DNA of 64,000 bases from Moniliophthora roreri (taxonomy: Eukaryota > Basidiomycota > Agaricomycetes > Agaricales > Marasmiaceae): the NCBI GenBank assembly GCA_001466705.2, contig LATX02000208.1, positions 310,001 to 374,000 on the forward strand. Reading direction: 5' to 3'. The notes under the pieces are model-generated. The model did no database searches and was not told the DNA's origin. It was given only the letters and a program-made list of their open reading frames with translations. Below, in pieces: positions 58,030 through 64,000 of the stretch; position 1 is the first letter of the stretch; each line of letters opens with the position of its first letter. A program made the translations under genes and the position numbers.

Positions 58030-59076
58030 GTCTGAGGAGCTACTGCGCTCGCTTAAACCTGCTCAAAGAGAATCCTAAGCTTGCCATATCTGAACAATTT
58101 ATATTGGAATGTACTTGTACCCAGTTTTTTGATAAATGTCCAAATAAATCGTCTTGAAGCTACGAAGTTTTTGATAGACTGAGGAGAGGAATGTCAGCGC
58201 ACGCATGGAATAGTGTTGAAAAGCCCCCTACTACTTTGGCACCTGTTTTGAGGAGCATGTATTCGACTGAGGGACGAAACAAGTAAGGCTTGTTCGACGA
58301 CGTACCCTGTTGATGAGATTTGAGATTAGTTTGAATGTATGTTTCAGATTTCTCGCCCGAGAATGGGTCGCAGCGTTGTCACAGCGCGAGGCATATAGTG
58401 ATATCACGGTGGTGCGAGGACAAGAGTAAATATCTATCAATCTATCTATCCGCGTCGCCGCTTTTCACGACGACGACCTTCGCTTCATCCTCTCAGCATT
58501 CTAGTCTCCCTCCCTTGAGATTTATATATTTTTTTTTTTTCGCTTCATCAGAATCTCTAACTTACTATTTCCACAGAAGGCAGATTGTTTGCGGGCAGTG
58601 AAGATTTTAGTTGTCTTGCTCCGAGTAGAACATACGGAAGGCTGAGATGAACGTTAATTCAGGGACTGGTGCGTCTCGTCACCCATGCTGTATCGACATA
58701 TACTGACCATGCTCATCGTGAGTAGCCTGTAGGGGGTAATCTTCATCATAACACTCCCAGGCGGCAAAACGCTCAACGTTACCCCATTGTAGTTTTGGCC
58801 CGTTGGAGCGCTTTTCGAACAGACCTTTTCGGTGATTCCAGCATCATTCCAATCGGGGACGTGAATAAACGACAAGAGAAAAGTGAGGTTGGCCAGCTAG
58901 TGGAACTGTCATGCATCATAGCTCGTTGGTGGTTTTGCACCAATATTTCGCATCTCATCATTCCTCATTCCGAGCTTTTCTCATTCATAGCAAGTTCAAA
59001 TCAACCAGAATAAATACATTTCAATTATGGAGTTACACAGTATGCAATTCTTTCGCCTTCTTCTCAAACTTGCTCT
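58030..59076. other. no gene supported
   Basis: A T-rich run at about 58530-58540. A minus-strand frame at 58654-58875 (VPDWNDAGITEKVCSKS) has protein-like composition and could be a relic, but nothing recognised. Confidence 0.35.
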
Positions 59077-59413
59077 TTACTGGCCAACACAGGTCAACGT
59101 TCCAGATTGGTCAACACAAACTGAACAAATGGTCAGCAGAGATGCACCCGCTGATGGTCAGGCACTAACCTCCATCGATTACGTGAGAGGTGTCGGATGG
59201 GCCGCTGTAGAACTTGCAGCTGCTTCCTGCATGATGGTCGCCGTTGTTGGGTGGGTTGCACGCAGAAACTAGAAAGCTTCGGTAAGTACAGTATGAACCC
59301 CAGAGACAGACCGAGTACTGACCTGGATCAGTTGCAATCAAGACTGCGCCGAATGCTTGGCCTGCGAAGAGGACAGCAACGACGGAGACGAGAGCAGTGA
59401 CTTTGGAGAACAT
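59077..59413 (-). CDS. small secreted four-cysteine protein, family 1, minus-type member 2
   Basis: Join (minus strand) of 59323-59413, 59170-59268 and 59077-59120 (91, 99 and 44 bp), introns 54 and 49 bp, both phase 1, 77 codons. It is practically the same protein as the member at 53023 (MFSKV start, HHAGSSCKFY, CVGQ end), which shows a recent copy event. The second intron donor is GTTAGT instead of GTAAGT. It is head to head with the gene at 60689. Confidence 0.85.
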
Positions 59414-60688
59414 GTTGAGTAGAGTGTTGTATCGAGGTAAGCTGTGAGTTCTGAGTTGCTGATGAATGTAGTGAGCTCAACCGGAGAGCTTTTACAGATC
59501 TCAGTGACCCTTTGTCGTACCCGCCAATCGTGAAAAGTCAAAGTCCAGTTCGCTTGTCCGGCTCAAGTTGCACTCGAATGACAAATGAATGAAATGGAGC
59601 GCCTTATTTCGGGACGTGTTTGGAAAGTGTATAATGTGGAGTGAACAGGTATGTTCAGTGTTGAAGTGAACGGGACAGTGGAGTTTGCTGTCCACTATAG
59701 ATGAAACTCTACCTCAACCGAGGTACTCTCAATACCTCCATGCATCGCTTTTCCGGGTTTTAACGTCAGCGTCAATTTCCCCGCATTTGTCGGTCAACAT
59801 CACTCTTTGATTTAACCGTGATCTCCGGTTACTCCAAATCTTCATTTAGCGATTTCCGTGCCCATCAACACTTTTGTTGCTGCAAGTGGCAGTACTCCTC
59901 GCAGCAACTGGACCATTGACTAGTTGTGCACTCGCACGCTGCCGCCAAACCTGTGCATGGCAGCGAACCTCGTGAGTCCCTTTCTATCTTGCTAAAGCTG
60001 AAGACGTTTTGATTCCTTCCCGTTTCAGCGTCATTAGTCAACAACTGCCCATCAAGCTACTACAAAGATGGCGTCTGAATACTCCACGAGCCCGACTTTC
60101 TCAACACTCGTAAATGTCTCTTGAATATCAAAGTTCGCCACTGTACCGACCTCGTATGCGTTCGTCAGGATACTTGGGTGCTCCACCATTCACTTCCGAA
60201 ACGCGCCCCGTTACTTTCGTTCTGTCATGGTCTTCCCGCTATCCACTTTGTGATTCTGGATTCGGTCGACCCTTCATGATGTGGCGCGGTTTCAAACTAA
60301 CTATTGAACGTCTTCCAGACATCAGGTCTCGTCGTAATGACCTCTGTCTCTTTTTCGCTTCAGAATACTCCACCTGTCGCTTTCGAGACTATGCCCAACA
60401 GTTTCACTTTGACATGATTCTTCATGATATCCACTTGTGATGCTGAATTCAGCCGAATCTTCACAATGCAAACTTTAACTACCAATATTATCCCTCCAAG
60501 GTTGGATGTTGTGGCTCGAGAACTCCACTATCCACCCGTGAAACATGACCCCGTTCTGTCATCTCTTCCCGTATCAAAAATTTTTGCTTTTCTCGTTCGG
60601 CCAACTCGCGATTTCGCAAGACCTATAAAAGGAGTCCGTACTGGATCCTTCAAAGCCCAGAACACAAGAACTTTCTACCTCACCAAAC
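59414..60688. promoter_or_regulatory. divergent spacer of family 1 pair 2
   Basis: Homologous to the spacer of pair 1 (for example 59650-59860 against 53640-53860, and 60080-60280 against 54310-54510), but with only one copy of the 254-bp repeat. TATAAAA at 60624-60630 serves the plus gene. No coding frame. Confidence 0.65.
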
Positions 60689-61027
60689 ATGCAATTCAGA
60701 CTCACTGCTGCCTTGTCCGTCGTTGCTGTCCTCTTCGCAGGTCAAGCTTTCGGCGCCGTGCTCATTGCTACCGACCCTGGTCAGTTATACATGGATTCTA
60801 CGTATTTCGCCGGCGTATTGACTGTCCCTTTAGTCTCTGCTTGCAACCCACCGAACAACGGTGACCACCACGGTGGAAGCAGCTGCAAATACTACAGTGG
60901 TCCAAGTGACACCTCGCACGTCGTCTCAGGCAGTAAGTGATACCCATTCCGATCGTTGGTTGGAGACTCATTCGATTCGTCAGTTTGCATTGACCAGTCT
61001 GGTACTTTGACTTGCGTTGGAGAGTAA
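60689..61027 (+). CDS. small secreted four-cysteine protein, family 1, plus-type member 2
   Basis: Join of 60689-60779, 60834-60932 and 60984-61027 (91, 99 and 44 bp), introns 54 and 51 bp, both phase 1, 77 codons. Plus-type features: MQFRL start, HHGGSSCKYY, CVGE end. It has the same four Cys as the other members. TATAAAA is 59 bp upstream. It differs from the member at 54908 by very few residues, mostly near the start and before the third Cys. Confidence 0.87.
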
Positions 61028-61803
61028 ACGTGTTATCTACTCGACAGAAAGATGTAACATGTACATGTACAAGTAGCGTTCGCCCTATTTATTTATGGAT
61101 GTGTTATCTTTTGCCTTTCCCTTTGTGTTGGTTGTGATTTTGCCGGTGCTTCTGGTCCAGATGGTTTGATGAGTTATGTGATTTCTAAAGTCTTGCAATA
61201 TGGCACGCCTGTATATCATTCGCAAGTCTGTAAAAATTTCAGGACTACCGTGCTGGACCTAGAGCGTTACCGTGCGTCACCCGCGCCGATGGTGATCACA
61301 ACAGTAACTTTCTATTTGTCTTTGTCTCCGCCGCTCACTCGTTCCTCTTCCTCTACTGCAATCATGCAGAGCTACAGAATCCCATGAATACATCCATCCT
61401 GACTTAGTACGGACCATTTCCAGAATGCACCCCCCTCCTTGTTCAACGGGAACTACTGCTTCTCGACACCACGTCCAAGTCACTTTAAAACAATACAAAT
61501 TGCTGGGGGACATTTTGAACGTCAAGCTTGGTCCCGGTGCGTTGATTCATCCTCTGTAGTCGAACCAAAATCTGACCAGCTTTTGATACCGGCAGCATGG
61601 AGCAAGTCTGGGTCTGTCCCGACACAAGGCTGGATTCACGCGCAGTCATTTTCAGGACGAGAGAACCCCACTTCTCACCCCAGCTCACCTGAAATGGTGC
61701 GTCGGTCCAATCCCTCACGAATAACACACTCAATAAACGGAATAGATTCCATCGCAAAAACTATCAGCACATTCTCATTTGTACATCTGGAGCTACATTT
61801 CGA
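61028..61803. other. no gene supported
   Basis: Convergent 3' flanks of two family 1 genes. Minus-strand frames at 61277-61525 and 61485-61757 have no recognisable motif; they may be relics. Confidence 0.35.
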
Positions 61804-62164
61804 CTACTGAATTGAAAGCTTTTCCGTTTGTGGACGAACACATGTCAAGGTTCCAGATTGGTCGACGCATTCTGTTGATATATGGTAAGTTATGGTACAT
61901 ACTCGACCATGCAGATGAGTTTACCGCCATCGATTACAGGAGAGTTGTCGGAAGGACCACTGTAGTACTGGCAACTGCTTCCGGCGACATGGTCGCCGTT
62001 GTACGGCGGGTTGCAAGCAGAGACTGGAGAAGCTGGGTGAGGTGAATAACATTTGAGATAGACAAGCGCTAACCAGGGTCAGTAGCGGTCATAGCTGCGC
62101 CGAATGCTTGGCCTGCGAAGAGGAGAGTGGTGACGGCGCCGAGAGGGATAACTTTGGAGAACAT
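61804..62164 (-). CDS. small secreted four-cysteine protein, family 1, divergent minus-type member 3
   Basis: Join (minus strand) of 62074-62164, 61925-62023 and 61804-61871 (91, 99 and 68 bp), introns 50 and 53 bp, phase 1, 85 codons. The signal peptide starts MFSKV like the other minus-type members. The mature part is more diverged (ACNPPYNGDHVAGSSCQYY, SDNSPVIDG) but keeps all four Cys. The C-terminus is changed: instead of CVGQ and stop it reads CVRPQTEKLSIQ. TATAAAA (62233-62239, reverse) is 69 bp upstream. It is head to head with the broken copy at 63384. Confidence 0.8.
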
Positions 62165-63383
62165 GTTTGTATTGATTGAGAAGGTAACTGTGAACTGATA
62201 TTGAAGTTGATGATGAACCTAACTGGCATGGCTTTTATAGGTACTTACAAATATACCATATCATTGAAGGCAGACTTATAAGTCCAGCGCCTTGAATGGA
62301 GCGGGGAAGTCATCATGTGGAATTTCGGGAGGCGAAGAGGTACGCTCAGTACCAAATTGGCCCACTATACAGTCGACTGATTGGACTCTTGCGCTTGAAG
62401 GCACCAGACTGATATCCCACTTGTTCCTATTCCTGACGTCGAATCCTGGAGGTGGAAAGGTGAGTAAATTCTATCAGATCACTTCACTTTGCCTGCCTGC
62501 TTACCGTGCTCTTTTGTCCAGGTGCTAGGGACGACGGGATAGTGGAGTTGTCCAGCGTGTTCACAAATTCGGCCCTTTCAATCCTACTACTCAACGTGGT
62601 TCACACAATAATTTCATGGATCGCTTTACCTGCCTTAAAGATTTCAAAGATCAGTACCACCATAGTCGCGCTTCGGCCGGCATGTACTGCGGGGCGTTAA
62701 TTTTCGGTGGCACATTCGGAACGCTTGTCTTAGCGTCCAAACGTTCATCGCTTCGGACTGGAACGGATGATACTCCACTAATTGAAAATTGTCCCTGGAT
62801 TATCAACTAGTCGTCTCGCGCTGTGCTTGATTTCAATCAGTGAGCCTACTTTTCTATCCGTTTACGTCAGAATCGTTTTGATTCCTTCCCGTTCTAGTTG
62901 TCATTGGAACAAATTGTCCTTGAAAGGCCATCAATCAATTTCACCTGGGACGTTCTAGAGCTCCACGAGTCTGGCGAATCACCTGCAAGTGTCTCCTGGA
63001 TATCAAAGTATCAAAGTACGAAAGCTAATACATCTCAGATGCGTCTACATCGCTTTATGCGATACTCCACCATTCATTTTGAAACGAACCCCATAATTTT
63101 GTTCTGTCAAGGTCTTTCTCAACATCCAACTCGTGATACTGGACTTAGCCGACCCTTCGATGTGAAGAGTTCAGACTCTAGCGACATGTTACTTTAGCTC
63201 ATTCATAGGCTCCACTGTCATGCATTCTTGAAACACAATCAGCCACTGTTACTTCTGTCATATCTTGCCGCTTCGATTTCACGGCTCTCAACCCAGCCAA
63301 CCCTCATCCCCGCAAAGCGTATAGAAGAGGCAGGACCAGGTTCTTCAGACCCTAGAACACAAACCCTTTTGCCAAACCAGTCA
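62165..63383. promoter_or_regulatory. divergent spacer of family 1 pair 3
   Basis: Diverged relative of the other two spacers (for example GATTCCTTCCCGTT near 62878 and the AAGTGTCTCCTG block near 62987). A TATA-like TATAGAA lies at about 63319. No coding frame is supported. Confidence 0.5.
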
Positions 63384-63717
63384 CGCAATCTAAGCTCACC
63401 ATCGTCTTCTCCATTGTTGCTGTCCTCTTTGCAGGTCAAGCTTTGGGTGCCGCTCAGATCGCGACCGACCCTGGTTAGTCGTCTGTCTTCCTTGTAAAAT
63501 TCGGTGCTTACACTTTCTCAGTCTTTGCATGCAACCCACTTAACAACGGTGACCACCACGGTGAAAGCAGCTGCAAATACTACGGTAGTCCAAGTGATAG
63601 CTCGCACGTCGTCGAAGGCAGTAAGTGTTATCTACCGATTATCTCTAGGCAAAAGCTTATTCGCTTTTTTCGGTTTGCATTGACCAATCTGGCACTTTGA
63701 CTTGCGTTGGAAAGTAA
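63384..63717 (+). pseudogene. small secreted four-cysteine protein, family 1, plus-type copy, broken
   Basis: Alignable over all three exons, but the start codon position is ACG (63384-63386) instead of ATG. The acceptor of intron 2 is CGG instead of CAG just before the last exon (about 63673). Exon 2 is still readable (ACNPLNNGDHHGESSCKYYG) with its two Cys, and the end reads LTCVGK. Two independent splice or start losses make this a pseudogene unless an alternative start and acceptor are used. Confidence 0.75.
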
Positions 63718-64000
63718 ACACGCCATGTACTCGACAAAACATGTACAAGTAGCCTTCGACGTGTCATTTTATGGAACTTTCACTTTTTTAATATTGCTAG
63801 AAGGATCCCTTGTCTTAATACGCGTTCCTTGATATCTAGCGAATCGCACCGCTATTTTCTCCTCCGCATTCCGAATATCCGCTTAGCCGCGCACTCGCAG
63901 GTGATCTGATATGCGAGGATGAGTAATACGCAACCGAGCTGCAGCGTGCATCGATCATGGAGGCCAGGCGTAGTGGAGCCGCGCAGCGGATATTTAATTT
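63718..64000. other. no gene recognised
   Basis: 3' flank of the last secreted-protein copy to the window end. Confidence 0.3.

Noticed and set aside
1..64000. CRISPR arrays or prokaryotic operons
   Set aside because: No regularly spaced direct repeats with unique spacers; intron-rich genes show the sequence is eukaryotic.

Overview
The window looks like a scaffold from a filamentous basidiomycete, most likely an agaricomycete. The host genes are cut by many 50-60 bp GT-AG introns. The gene set (a multi-exon P450, a PheA/TfdB-type flavin monooxygenase, a MYND-finger protein, an F-box/LRR family, a TmpA-like protein, a LaeA/UMTA-like methyltransferase, small secreted Cys-rich proteins, Ty1/copia and TIR elements) is typical of that group. 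I cannot name the species. Ten single-N positions (759, 1833, 2318, 3393, 13807, 25943, 34318, 41872, 42849, 44238) join pieces inside or beside repeats. Order and copy number around them should not be trusted.

Layout: 1-5352 is a jumbled plus-strand Ty1/copia element ending in a complete LTR. 5.5-10.1 kb holds two F-box/LRR pseudogene fragments and an intact minus-strand P450 of 8 exons. 10.16-15.86 kb is a stretch in which I find no CpG at all, containing hAT transposase debris and a ~90 bp minisatellite. 15.9-18.6 kb is CpG-poor and probably an old TIR element. 18.6-22.4 kb is a second copy of the 6.5-10.1 kb block (F-box pseudogene plus P450 pseudogene broken by a 143 bp deletion). 23.3-27.0 kb is an F-box/LRR gene split by a 1.9 kb TIR element. 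27.2-29.3 kb is a MYND gene, 30.8-32.4 kb a decayed TmpA-like gene, and 32.6-33.5 kb a methyltransferase.

33.8-44.6 kb is a minus-strand copia cluster. One member is near full length with a gag-pol reading frame of about 2,400 codons, three in-frame TGA codons and a C-terminal gap. A half-tRNA primer-binding site is visible beside one LTR. 44.6-50.2 kb is gene-poor apart from a decayed coiled-coil gene and an intron-containing tRNA-Leu(AAG). 50.2-52.2 kb is a complete 8-exon flavin monooxygenase, followed by a fragment of a second one.

53.0-63.7 kb is the most distinctive part: eight small secreted-protein genes in four head-to-head (divergent) pairs. Six belong to one four-cysteine family (about 77 aa, two phase-1 introns), present as three repeated divergent pairs, the last plus-strand member being broken. 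The other two are a divergent pair of a second Cys-rich family (149 and 153 aa), lying between the first and second pairs. The minus-strand members of the first family resemble each other more than their plus-strand partners. This suggests that a pre-existing divergent pair with its shared promoter spacer was copied as a unit.
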